From: CAZGUX01 sp964529305
GTDB lineage: Bacteria; Acidobacteriota; Terriglobia; Bryobacterales; Bryobacteraceae
Length of the DNA stretch: 64,000 nucleotides
Direction: 5' to 3'
Assembly (NCBI GenBank): GCA_964529305.1
Contig: CAZGUX010000105.1
Coordinates: forward strand, 54,764 to 118,763
Below are positions 7,813 to 16,481 of the stretch, piece by piece. The notes below the pieces were generated by a model. That model saw only the letters and a list, made by a program, of their open reading frames with translations, was not told the origin of the DNA and made no database searches. Positions within the stretch are counted from its first letter, which is position 1. Every line of letters begins with the position of its first letter. The position numbers and the translations under genes were made by a program.

Positions 7813-9156
7813 ATGCAACGACGTGATTTCCTGAAAGCCGCCACGAGCCGCTGCCTCGCCGCCGGAGCCATGTTCTCGCCCGTTGGGGAACGCTATCTGA
7901 ACGCCCAGGAAGTGCAGGCCCGCCGCGGGATGCCGGCGCTCAAGATTACGGGCATCCGCAGCATCCAAACGCGGCCCAGCGCCGCCTGGACCATCGTCAA
8001 AGTGGAGACCAGCGAACCGGGGCTCTACGGAATCGGTTCGGCGTCGGACATTTTCCGTCCCGGCAGCGTGCCGCCGGCGGTGGAGGTGCTGGCGCAAGCT
8101 CTGGTCGGACGCGACCCGGACGAGATCGAGGACGTCTGGCAGGCCAGCTATATGAGTTCGTTGTGGCGGAACAGCGCCACGATGAACGTCGCCCTATCGG
8201 GCGTCGATATGGCCCTGTGGGACATCAAAGGGAAGCGCGCCGGGTTGCCCGTGTACTCGCTGCTGGGCGGGAAGTGCCGGGTGGCCGTTCCGTGCTACGA
8301 CCACGCGCGCGAGGACAAGACGTTCGAAGGCGTGGAGGAGGGCGTTCGGCGTTCGATGGCAAATGGGTTCGCCCACATTCGCGTCCAACTGGGCGGATAC
8401 GGAGGAGGAGGGTTCATCGAACCGGGGCAAGGCATGCGCCCGGTGGGCGGACCGGCGGGCCGCGTTTTCGACGAAGAGATGTACATCGAGACCATTCCGC
8501 GGCTGTTCGAGCACCTGCGCAACAAGCTGGGATTCACACCCAAGCTGCTGCACGACGCCCAGGAGCATTTCTCTCCGCTGAAGGCCGCGCAACTGGCCAA
8601 GCTTCTGGAGCCGTACCGGCTCTTCTTTCTGGAAGACGTTCTCAACCTGGAGCAACTGAGCTGGTACAAGATGATCCGGCAGCAGTGCATGACGCCGCAA
8701 GCCGCGCACGAGAAGCTGACCAGCCCGACCGAGTATATCCCGCTGATCTCGGAGCGCCTGGTGGACTTCATTCGCTTCCGCGTGGCCAAGGTCGGCGGCC
8801 TGACGCCGGCTCGAAAGATCGCCGCGATGGCGGAACTCTACGGGGTGCGTACCGCGTTCCAGGAAGGCGCGGACAATGACCCCGTGAATTTCATGGCCGC
8901 ATGCCAACTGGATATGTCGATCGTGAACTTCGGCATCCAGGAGGAGAACCACTTTCTGCCCGAGGAGATCGAGACCTTCCCCGGCGCGCCGGCGGTGAAG
9001 AGGGGCTTTGTCTATATCGAGCCGAAGCCTGGGCTCGGGGTCGACATTGATGAGGCCAAGGCCGCAAAGCTGCTGGCGAGCCCGTCCTCCCGGGGGCGGA
9101 TGATTCGCTACTATCCACCCGACCGGAAGATTGACGGAACGTTTGTGAGGCCGTAG
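7813..9156 (+). CDS. Tat-exported enolase-superfamily dehydratase, mannonate-dehydratase-like
   Basis: A 447-residue protein starting MQRRDFLKAA, a canonical Tat signal. The rest aligns with the ManD branch of the mandelate racemase/muconate lactonising family: MALWDIKGKRAGLPVYSLLG at the N-domain/barrel join, KLLHDAQEHFSP and LFFLEDVLNLEQ carrying metal-ligand strands, FIRFRVAKVGGLTPARK, and the C-terminal NFGIQEENHFLPEE. Characterised ManD enzymes dehydrate D-mannonate or D-gluconate to a 2-keto-3-deoxy acid. Differences from the ManD pattern I remember: HDVHE is HDAQE, GE is HE after the third strand, and the CHG motif of the active-site His is FQEGADNDP. Catalysis or substrate may thus differ. 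It starts a short operon with the RraA-like gene 27 bases downstream. Confidence 0.82.
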   Translation: MQRRDFLKAATSRCLAAGAMFSPVGERYLNAQEVQARRGMPALKITGIRSIQTRPSAAWTIVKVETSEPGLYGIGSASDIFRPGSVPPAVEVLAQALVGRDPDEIEDVWQASYMSSLWRNSATMNVALSGVDMALWDIKGKRAGLPVYSLLGGKCRVAVPCYDHAREDKTFEGVEEGVRRSMANGFAHIRVQLGGYGGGGFIEPGQGMRPVGGPAGRVFDEEMYIETIPRLFEHLRNKLGFTPKLLHDAQEHFSPLKAAQLAKLLEPYRLFFLEDVLNLEQLSWYKMIRQQCMTPQAAHEKLTSPTEYIPLISERLVDFIRFRVAKVGGLTPARKIAAMAELYGVRTAFQEGADNDPVNFMAACQLDMSIVNFGIQEENHFLPEEIETFPGAPAVKRGFVYIEPKPGLGVDIDEAKAAKLLASPSSRGRMIRYYPPDRKIDGTFVRP

Positions 9157-9183
9157 CGGGCAGCACGATGTACGATTGAAAAC

Positions 9184-10059
9184 ATGCTCCGACGCATACT
9201 GGTTCTGGTTGCCCTGGCTGCGCCCCTGCCGGTGGCCGCGCAGTTGTTCCGGCTGACCCCCGAGCAACTCGCCCACTTCACGCCGCAGAACCCCTTCGAC
9301 CGCCTCCCCGACGGGCGGCCCAAAGTGCCGGATGAGTTGCTTGCCCGGCTGAAAGCACTGTCCGTCGAAGATGCCTGGAATGTTCTGAAGCCGAAGGGCT
9401 ACGGGCACCAGTTCGTGGGCAACCTTCAGCCCATGATCCCGGGCAGAAAGCTGGTGGGGCGCGCGCTGACCGCACAGTACCTTCCGTCGCGGCCCGACTT
9501 CAGCGCGGTGCTTGACGCCGACGACAAGGCGGCCGGCGCTCCCAGCGGCACGAATCACAAGGTGATCGACCTGCTCAAGACCAACGATGTCCCCGTGGTG
9601 GACCTGATCGATGCCACGCCCGGCCACAACTTCGGAGGCGACAACCTGCAGGCGGCGGTGGCCGGAGCGACGGGGACCGGTGCGGTGGTGCAGGGCACGG
9701 TTCGCGACCTGGAAGGCAACATCGAGTTGCCGTCGCAGATCTACTACCTCAAGAGCATCCCGCCGGCCGTGTCGGGCGTTTCGGTGATCGGCATCAATAT
9801 TCCGATCCACATTGGCAACGCCCTGGTGATGCCGGGCGATGCCGTGCTGGGCGACCGCACCGGCGTGATCTTCATTCCCCCGCAGTTTGTGAAAGAGATC
9901 GTCGAGAAGGGCGAGGCGACCCGGATCAAGGACGATTGGACGAAGCAGAAACTGATGACCGGCAAGTACAAGTCGAGCGAGATCTATGGAGCCACCCTGT
10001 CCCCGGAATTGCAGAAAGATCTGGATGAGTACACCCGGCAGAGAAAATCGCGCCAGTAG
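9184..10059 (+). CDS. Exported RraA/HMG-aldolase-family protein
   Basis: A 291-residue protein with a Sec signal peptide (MLRRILVLVALAAPLPVAAQ). Residues about 85-260 carry the RraA fold: a GxxxxAxxxG stretch (GDNLQAAVAGATGTGAVVQG), the VRDLEG motif that holds the active-site Arg and Asp in 4-hydroxy-4-methyl-2-oxoglutarate aldolases, and MPGDAVLGDRTGVIFIPP. The family includes aldolases/decarboxylases of 2-oxo acids and the RNase E regulator RraA; the signal peptide rules out the latter role. Next to a dehydratase that would make a 2-keto-3-deoxy acid, an aldol cleavage role is reasonable but inferred. Confidence 0.82.
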   Translation: MLRRILVLVALAAPLPVAAQLFRLTPEQLAHFTPQNPFDRLPDGRPKVPDELLARLKALSVEDAWNVLKPKGYGHQFVGNLQPMIPGRKLVGRALTAQYLPSRPDFSAVLDADDKAAGAPSGTNHKVIDLLKTNDVPVVDLIDATPGHNFGGDNLQAAVAGATGTGAVVQGTVRDLEGNIELPSQIYYLKSIPPAVSGVSVIGINIPIHIGNALVMPGDAVLGDRTGVIFIPPQFVKEIVEKGEATRIKDDWTKQKLMTGKYKSSEIYGATLSPELQKDLDEYTRQRKSRQ

Positions 10060-10066
10060 GCGGCAA

Positions 10067-11791
10067 GTGGCGCCGGGCAACGTTCTGTATCGCCCGGCGG
10101 CACTTGCCGCGTTGTTGCTGATCACCAGCCTGGCCAACGCCCAGGAGCCCAAGCAGACCTTCAAGGTCCCAATGCGCGACGGAGTGCGGTTAGCCACTGA
10201 CGTTTACGGCGCCGAGGCCGGCGTGCAAAAGCCCGCCTTGCTGTTGCGGACGCCCTACAACAAGAACAACGCGGCGGCCACGGCGAAGCGCTATCAAGCG
10301 GCCGGATACGTCGCCGTGGTTCAAGACGCGCGGGGCGCCTACGAGTCCGAAGGCCAGTACATCCACCACAACAACGACGATCAGGACGGCTACGATACCC
10401 TCGAGTGGATCACGAAGCAGCCGTGGTCGAACGGACGAATCGGGACGTGGGGAGGCTCACACCCGGGGGCGGTGCAGTGGTTGGCCGCGGGCGAGCGCCC
10501 TCCCGGGCTGCAGGTGATCGCCCCGACCGCCGCTTCGCCCAGTTTGTACTACACCGCTTATGTCGGCGGCGCCCTCCGCCTGGCGTTGATCGGCGCCGCC
10601 GGTCCGGCCATCAACAAGCCGCCAGCGGGCAAAAAGACGCCGGAAGACCTTCTGCCCTTCTACCGGCAGCATCCGTTGGCCGAACTGGACCGCATCATCG
10701 GATGGGAAATGCCGTGGCTACGGGCCATGACGACCCATCCCTGGCTGGACGGTTTTTGGAACCGCCAGCACGCCACCGAGCGGGTGAAAGGCCTCGACCT
10801 GCCGGCTCAGCACATCGTCGGCTACTACGATTTCCTGGCGAAAGAAACCGTGGGCAGCTTTATGCGGATGCGTAAGTTTTCGGCGACGGAGAGCGCGCGG
10901 AACCACCAGCAGTTGATCGTCGGGCCGTGGGATCACGGAACCGTCGGCAAAACCGTGGTCGCGGGTTTTGATTTCGGCGAGGCGGCCAAGCTGGATGTAG
11001 TCGACGAAAATCTGCGCTGGTTCGACCGGTTCCTGAAGGCGGGCACGCCGGCGGCTGTCGATTTTCCGCGAGTCCGGTATTTCGTGATCGGGTTGAACCA
11101 GTGGCGGACGGCCGCGGACTGGCCTCCGCCCGGAGCCATGGAGACTTCTTTGTATTTGCACTCCGCGGGCCGTGCGAACACACGTAAAGGCGACGGCACG
11201 ATGACGGCGAAGCGAGCGAACCGGGACGAATCGGCCGACCGGTTCGAATCGGATCCCGCCAACCCCATGCCGGTGGAACCGCCAGGGAGCGTGATGCCGC
11301 GTTCGTCGATGTTTCGTCCGGTCGAACGCGGCGTGCTCGAAGATCGCCCGGACGTGCTGATCTACACCGCTGCCGCCCAGACGGAGGATCTGCTGGTGGC
11401 GGGCAATCCGCGCGCGGAACTGTGGGTCAGCGTGGACACCCCAGACGCGGACTATGCTCTCAGACTCGTGGACGTCTGGCCGGACGGCAAAGCGTATCCG
11501 GTGGCTGAGGGCGTGCTTCGGCTAACGCACCGGGATGGGGACAAAGCGGCGTCGCCGGTGGAACCCAACCGGACTTATCGCGTCGAGGTCGACCTGGGGC
11601 ATACGTCATTTCTACTGCAACGAGGGCACGCGCTGCGGCTCGAGGTTGCCGGCAGCTACTTCCCGGCGTACGACCTCAATTCGCATACGGGGGAAGGGCC
11701 GTTTGCGAAGACGGACCGGAAGGCGGTCCAATCGGTTTATCACGCGCCGCGAATGGCTTCGCGGATCGTGCTGCCGGTGGTGAAGCGGTAA
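10067..11791 (+). CDS. Exported CocE/NonD-family alpha/beta hydrolase
   Basis: A 574-residue protein of the X-Pro dipeptidyl-peptidase/cocaine-esterase (S15) family, secreted by a signal peptide (PAALAALLLITSLANAQ). Family marks are MRDGVRLATDVYG at the start of the hydrolase domain, the nucleophile elbow IGTWGGSHPGAVQW (Ser), YYDFLAKE near the expected Asp, and VGPWDHG with the catalytic His. The last third (residues about 350-574) is the jelly-roll CocE C-terminal domain. I prefer the GTG at 10067, seven bases after the RraA stop, because it gives a normal signal peptide; an ATG at 10025 would overlap the RraA gene by 35 bases. It probably cleaves an ester or amide in the pathway of the preceding two genes. 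Confidence 0.82.
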   Translation: MAPGNVLYRPAALAALLLITSLANAQEPKQTFKVPMRDGVRLATDVYGAEAGVQKPALLLRTPYNKNNAAATAKRYQAAGYVAVVQDARGAYESEGQYIHHNNDDQDGYDTLEWITKQPWSNGRIGTWGGSHPGAVQWLAAGERPPGLQVIAPTAASPSLYYTAYVGGALRLALIGAAGPAINKPPAGKKTPEDLLPFYRQHPLAELDRIIGWEMPWLRAMTTHPWLDGFWNRQHATERVKGLDLPAQHIVGYYDFLAKETVGSFMRMRKFSATESARNHQQLIVGPWDHGTVGKTVVAGFDFGEAAKLDVVDENLRWFDRFLKAGTPAAVDFPRVRYFVIGLNQWRTAADWPPPGAMETSLYLHSAGRANTRKGDGTMTAKRANRDESADRFESDPANPMPVEPPGSVMPRSSMFRPVERGVLEDRPDVLIYTAAAQTEDLLVAGNPRAELWVSVDTPDADYALRLVDVWPDGKAYPVAEGVLRLTHRDGDKAASPVEPNRTYRVEVDLGHTSFLLQRGHALRLEVAGSYFPAYDLNSHTGEGPFAKTDRKAVQSVYHAPRMASRIVLPVVKR

Positions 11792-12765
11792 GTGCGCGGG
11801 CTGTGAAAATCGGGGCCGGCCACCCCGTTTCCCGATCAACCTTTTCTGGAAGATCAACGAGTCGTGGTCGCGAAACGGGGTCACCGTCCGTGCGCCGGGA
11901 TAAACCGGCATGTTGTCGGGGATGAAAGAGCGCCACAAGAAAGGAGTAGCGATCCATCTTGACCTCGAGTCTTGCGGCGGCCACCGCGAGGTGGCCGTCG
12001 AAGCGTAGACAGAGGCATCGGTGGGCCGGGTGGCGAGCTGCGAAAAGACCTCTCCGGGATGCCGACCCTGTGGACAGAAGGGGAAGGCCACATCCGACGG
12101 CGCGTTATCGCAAGTGCCGACGCCATCCCGCGTAGTCGAAGACCCCACGCACGCTGAGAAACTGGATCTGTTTGCTCGGTGGCCCGCTTGCTACCCGGTG
12201 CCGGTTCCGAACCTGTGCCGCCTTCTCCGCCGCCGGATCGTCCGACATCAGCCGGATCATCTTCGGCCGCGCCTCCTGATCTTCCGCCGCCCGCTTCCAC
12301 TCCGGCATCCGCGGCAACGTCTCTTCCAACTTCCGCCCCTCGTCGGTCAGGTGGCTCCGGAACGGCGGAACGCGACCACTCTGCTGAACAGGTGGTGGTC
12401 AGTGCTCTGGAAGCCACCGGGCGTCCCGAACCCCGGTCGCGGCCAAGCCCAACCCGGTGGACCCTCTTCTGTTCCGTTGGCTTCGCTTTGTTTCGTTTTG
12501 TTTGAATGGGCCTCAGACCGCTATCCCTCATTCCTCCAATCGCTTACCCACGATTTCAAGCTGTCTTGGTTCGATAAGAAGGTTTCGTTTTCGCCGGAGC
12601 CCGCGATGATCTGGCTCTCCTTCTACGCCTTCCACCCGCAGAGTGCCTCGGCTTCCACCTCCGGCCTGTCCAGAGCCAGTTCCCGGCGTTCCTTCGCGAG
12701 ATGGAGACGTTCAGGCTCGCCCTTTACTCTCCAATGTGGAATCGAAAGACCGTCCTGCAGCGGAC
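11792..12765. other. Gene-poor kilobase with decayed sequence
   Basis: Between convergent genes. A short GC hairpin (CGGGG/CCCCG, 11811-11827) may end transcription of the hydrolase gene. On the minus strand, fragments in different frames have protein-like composition: about 11905-12105 (containing RWIATPFLWRSFIPDN), about 12130-12390 (containing LTDEGRKLEETLPRMPEWKR and MIRLMSDDPAAEKAAQ) and about 12540-12720 (containing SGENETFLSNQDSLKSWVSD). None runs far without a stop and I recognise no family. I read the region as debris of one or more inactivated genes; chance GC-rich frames remain possible. Confidence 0.4.
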
Positions 12766-13524
12766 TTACCCGCGGCCGACCAGCGGCATCTGGGTCGCCA
12801 TCACCGTCATGAACAGGACGTTGGCGTCCAGGGGCAGATTCGCCATGTAGAGCACCGCGTCGGCCACGTGCTGTACGTCCATGCGCGGTTCCACCATCAT
12901 CGTGCCATTGGCTTGAGGCACGCCTGCCGTCATGCGCTGCGTCATCTCGGTGGCCGCGTTCCCGATGTCGATCTGCCCACAGGCGATGTCGTATTTGCGC
13001 CCGTCGAGCGCGATCGATTTGGTCAGGCCCGTCATGGCGTGTTTGGTCGACGTGTAGGGCGCGGAATTCGGCCGGGGGGCGTGAGCGGAAATCGAGCCGT
13101 TGTTGATGATCCTTCCGCCCCGCGGATCCTGCGACTTCATGATCTTGATGGCTTCCTGGGAGCACAGAAAGGCTCCCGTCAGGTTGACCGCCACCACCCG
13201 GCTCCATTGCTCGTAGGTGAGGTCCTCCATGGCTACGGGCGGCGCGCCGATTCCAGCGTTGTTGAACAGGACGTCCAGCCGTCCGAACGCTTCCCGAGTC
13301 TGTTGAAAAAGGGCCCGAACCGAATCGGCTTGGCCGACGTCGGTCGGTATGGCGAGCAGTTTTCCACCTTGCGGGACCCCGCCGGCCGCGGTCTGCTCCA
13401 GTGCGTCGGCGCGGCGACCCGCCAGCGCAACGGAGTAGCCCGCGGCCTGCAAGGTCAGCGCGGCGGCGCGGCCGATGCCGCTGCCCGCTCCGGTTACCAA
13501 CGCAATCCTGCCGTTTGTGTTCAT
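12766..13524 (-). CDS. Short-chain dehydrogenase/reductase
   Basis: A 252-residue classical SDR. The cofactor motif is TGAGSGIG (residues about 11-18), followed by the structural NNAG motif (LFNNAGIGAPP) and the catalytic triad Ser in GSISAHAP, Tyr and Lys in PYTSTKHAM. It would use NAD(P)H to interconvert an alcohol and a ketone in the cytoplasm. It lies 83 bases downstream of the TonB receptor gene on the same strand, so it may share its transcript. The substrate is unknown. Confidence 0.9.
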   Translation of the reverse strand: MNTNGRIALVTGAGSGIGRAAALTLQAAGYSVALAGRRADALEQTAAGGVPQGGKLLAIPTDVGQADSVRALFQQTREAFGRLDVLFNNAGIGAPPVAMEDLTYEQWSRVVAVNLTGAFLCSQEAIKIMKSQDPRGGRIINNGSISAHAPRPNSAPYTSTKHAMTGLTKSIALDGRKYDIACGQIDIGNAATEMTQRMTAGVPQANGTMMVEPRMDVQHVADAVLYMANLPLDANVLFMTVMATQMPLVGRG

Positions 13525-13607
13525 AGCGTGTCTTCCTATTGTGCACGAGGAGGCGGTCCCCTCTTTTCAACGACGGCCGCGGAGGTGGTTGGTCAAGGAC
13601 GGAAAGG

Positions 13608-15869
13608 TCAGAAGCTTAGGGTCATTCCTGTAACCAGACCACGCGGCAGGAGCGGGCCGTAGATGTACTTTGCGTCGCGTAGCGGACCTTGATCGAAGTC
13701 CGGCTGGAAGCTGTTGAGAAGGTTGTTTCCCTTCACATAGAGCCGGAGTTTGCGGCGGTCGCCGCCGCCCAGCAGGAATTCCCTGCTCGCGATCACGTTC
13801 CACGCGGTGAACCATGGAGAACGGCTGACGCGGTCCGCGTCAATATATCCCGCCAGATGTTGAACGTTCATCGTACCGGTAAAATCCAATGTATTGATGA
13901 TGTCGATTTTCCAGGGAAGATCGAGGTCGGCTCCGATAAAGCCGTAGCGATTCGGGGTGCGGAAGTAGCGGAGACTTCCGAAAATAGGCTCGGGCTCATC
14001 GTATCGAGCCTGCTGCAACGTCCATCCTCCCCGCAGGCCAAACCGTCGCGCAGCCTGCAAACTTACATTTGCTTCCACTCCGCGAAAGCGGGAACCCGGA
14101 CCGTTCGTCCGCTCGAACAGGCGGTTTTTGTCGATCACGCGGTCCGTCTCGCGAAGCACAAAAACGTCGTTCAGCCGCGTCCAGAAGAAGTTGAGGCCGA
14201 CAGTAAAGGGTTGATTGTTGAGCCGTCCTGTGTAGTCGAGGGCGGCCGTGAGGCTGCGCGACGATTCGTGCCGAAGTCCCGCGGCTCTCTGGATGAGCAG
14301 TACTTCTCCGCCGACGCTCGAAACATGAAGGTCCTCGTCAAACACCTGCGGCGCGCGAAAGCCGGTGGAAATCCCCAGGCGAAGATTGAGCGAGTTAGTC
14401 AGCCCGAGCCGAATGTTTGCGCGCGGACTGACAACGGCATGATCGAGCAGATTGCTTTTGTCAACTCGCGCCCCGGCAAGGATGACCACTCGCGGTTTTA
14501 AGCGCCACTGGTCCTGCAAGTAGAATCCCGAGTTCTTGAAGGTCTGCCGGATATGCCGCGCATAACCCGGGAAGTTGTCGGCGACATGCTCAAACCAGTG
14601 TTGGAATCCGCTGTTGATGGTGTGTCGGCCCAGTTGCGCTCCGAGCGACACGTCGGTGATTGAAAGCGGGTTTCGAGTGGCGCCGTAGGCGTTCGGATCG
14701 AAGTCCGCGCCGTAGTAACTGCGTCTTCCCAGATAACTCAGACTGGAGCTGACGTTGTAGTAGACAGACGGCGTCAGCGAATGATTCCAGCGAAAGAAGC
14801 CCGCGGACCGGTCCGAGAATAGCTGCTCGGTAATATACGTGTGTTCCGGAAGCAAATCGAACTGGCTACCTCCCCGGCGGAACTCATCCAAGGTGCTTCC
14901 TCCGATGGTGAGTCGCGCCTTGCCCTCAAAGAAGCGGCGGAAAAGCGTGCCGCCTCCCGCTTGTGAGCGCCGCCGGGTGAGTTCACTGAATCCATCGCGA
15001 TCGATGTCCAGTTGAGTGCGCCGCAATCCCCGGTAGTAGAAATCAGCGCTCCATCCGAGCCCGATGTTCCCGAACTGGGCAACGGCGCCGGAGGTTTGTT
15101 CGGGCCGGCCAAAGTTCCAAGCAGCCTGGGTATCCACCTGGAAGAAATTCTGCTGCGGCTCGCGCCGGACCATGTTGATGACCCCGGCAACTGCGTTCGG
15201 ACCGTACAACGAGGAGTTGCCACCCTTCACTACTTCGATGTTCTCGAAGAACTCCGTTGGCAGTTGGTCCAGGGCGTACACCATGCTTGCTCCCGACACC
15301 GTCGGCATACCGTCTTCCAGGACCTGGGTGTAAGGGCCCTCCAGGCCATTCAGCCGGATCGCGCTAAAGCCGCAGTTTTGGCAGTTGTTCTCAATACGCA
15401 GGCCAGGCACGGATGCAACCAGCGCCTCGGAAAGCGAGCGGATCGCCTGCGACCGAATAAAATCGTGGGAGATAAGCTCGGTTCGGACGGGAGCCTCCAC
15501 CAGGAGTTCCTGCGTGCCGCTTCCGGTGACAACCACGCTTTCGCGGACGACATCCCCGGCATCGAAGGAAAAGTCGATCGTGGCCTCGGGTTGCCCGGCC
15601 AAGTCTACTTCACCGCGCAGACCTGAGTTGAAGCCAGGAGCCGTCACCGTTACGGTATGGCGCGCCAGGGCCAGGCCGGTGAGTTGAAAACGCCCCTCGA
15701 TATCGGTAATCACCGCGTCATCTGATGGTGCGGCTCGAACCGTTGCCCGGGCAATCGGCTTTTGGTCTTTTGTTAGAACTCTGCCCGAGATCGAGCCCAG
15801 CGGTTGCTGTGCGTGGCCGAGGAGAGAGATCAGCGGGAATGCATAGAGAATCGCCCTCGCCGTCTTCAT
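13608..15869 (-). CDS. TonB-dependent outer-membrane receptor with carboxypeptidase-regulatory-like N-domain
   Basis: A 753-residue receptor. A signal peptide (MKTARAILYAFPLISLLGHA) is followed by a CarboxypepD_reg-like domain (residues about 20-105), a plug domain (about 120-235; VLEDGMPTVSGASMVYALDQ, then VVKGGNSSLYGPNAVAGVIN) and a 22-strand-type barrel that ends in the aromatic TGMTLSF. The plug has a Cys pair in NNCQNCGFSAIRLNG, a motif I associate with receptors for thiophilic metals or metal complexes, although I cannot name the ligand. It is smaller than the two Oar-type receptors in this window. The ATG at 15869 has a good ribosome-binding site (AGAGGGGGAAAACG). It diverges from a TlpA-like gene 90 bases away, and the arsenic module lies 1 kb further on. 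Confidence 0.88.
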   Translation of the reverse strand: MKTARAILYAFPLISLLGHAQQPLGSISGRVLTKDQKPIARATVRAAPSDDAVITDIEGRFQLTGLALARHTVTVTAPGFNSGLRGEVDLAGQPEATIDFSFDAGDVVRESVVVTGSGTQELLVEAPVRTELISHDFIRSQAIRSLSEALVASVPGLRIENNCQNCGFSAIRLNGLEGPYTQVLEDGMPTVSGASMVYALDQLPTEFFENIEVVKGGNSSLYGPNAVAGVINMVRREPQQNFFQVDTQAAWNFGRPEQTSGAVAQFGNIGLGWSADFYYRGLRRTQLDIDRDGFSELTRRRSQAGGGTLFRRFFEGKARLTIGGSTLDEFRRGGSQFDLLPEHTYITEQLFSDRSAGFFRWNHSLTPSVYYNVSSSLSYLGRRSYYGADFDPNAYGATRNPLSITDVSLGAQLGRHTINSGFQHWFEHVADNFPGYARHIRQTFKNSGFYLQDQWRLKPRVVILAGARVDKSNLLDHAVVSPRANIRLGLTNSLNLRLGISTGFRAPQVFDEDLHVSSVGGEVLLIQRAAGLRHESSRSLTAALDYTGRLNNQPFTVGLNFFWTRLNDVFVLRETDRVIDKNRLFERTNGPGSRFRGVEANVSLQAARRFGLRGGWTLQQARYDEPEPIFGSLRYFRTPNRYGFIGADLDLPWKIDIINTLDFTGTMNVQHLAGYIDADRVSRSPWFTAWNVIASREFLLGGGDRRKLRLYVKGNNLLNSFQPDFDQGPLRDAKYIYGPLLPRGLVTGMTLSF

Positions 15870-15959
15870 CGTTTTCCCCCTCTGAAGCTCCTCTGCCGCC
15901 AGGAACAAAACACTGATTGCCATATCGGAGTTGACTATGGTTAACTTGTAGCGTAATCC

Positions 15960-16481
15960 ATGGTTTACGATAAGTCAACACAACCATCTCAATCCGGCAT
16001 TCTTCGGCGAGCGTTTGTGCTTTCCTTTGGCGTGGCGCCGCCGCTGCTCTCCACCACGGAGGCGCCGAGTCTCCCCGCCATCGAGTTGGAGACCAACGTA
16101 AAAAGGCGCTTGCGGCTCGCGGATTGGGAGGACAAGCTGGTCATTGCAAATTTCTGGGCGACGTGGTGCGTGCCTTGCCGGCGCGAGATGACTGAGCTTC
16201 AGCGTTTCCTTGATCGGACGAAGGAACATGCTGCCGGCATCGGGCTCGCTGTTGATCAGATGGGCTGGCCAGTCGTAACCCCGTTCGTCCGTCAGTACGG
16301 AATTCGATTTCCCATCGCGCTTGCGGAACGAAATGTCTTGCGTGCGTTCGGCCTTCGAAGCCCGCTACCATCTGTGCCCCAGACGTTGGTATTCGGGCCC
16401 AAAGGCAAGTTGGTACTCCATGCGACGACGGCGCTTGGCGCTTCTGATTTCGATGTCATCGCCCGCAACGTATCACATTGA
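15960..16481 (+). CDS. TlpA-like thioredoxin-fold protein
   Basis: A 173-residue thioredoxin-family protein with the redox motif in NFWATWCVPCRREM (Cys-Val-Pro-Cys). The rest of the fold is visible: LVIANFW strand, VPQTLVFGPKGKLVLH with the cis-Pro. The N-terminus (residues about 12-33) is hydrophobic and could be a signal or membrane anchor, fitting a periplasmic thiol reductant such as TlpA/ResA. It is divergent from the Cys-containing TonB receptor; the pairing suggests metal- or thiol-related work in the envelope, which is an inference. The start is uncertain. Confidence 0.8.
   Translation: MVYDKSTQPSQSGILRRAFVLSFGVAPPLLSTTEAPSLPAIELETNVKRRLRLADWEDKLVIANFWATWCVPCRREMTELQRFLDRTKEHAAGIGLAVDQMGWPVVTPFVRQYGIRFPIALAERNVLRAFGLRSPLPSVPQTLVFGPKGKLVLHATTALGASDFDVIARNVSH

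Noticed and set aside
8194..10197. Long minus-strand open frame (667 codons) opposite the dehydratase and RraA-like genes
   Set aside because: Spans two real genes on the other strand and lacks recognisable domains; shadow.
12021..12812. Plus-strand open frame of 263 codons in the gene-poor region
   Set aside because: Low-complexity Pro/Ser/Arg composition, no start signal and no family resemblance.
15931..15959. Promoter TTGACT before the TlpA-like gene
   Set aside because: With a 17-base spacer the -10 hexamer would be TAATCC and the start point would fall after the ATG, so it does not fit unless the start codon is further downstream.
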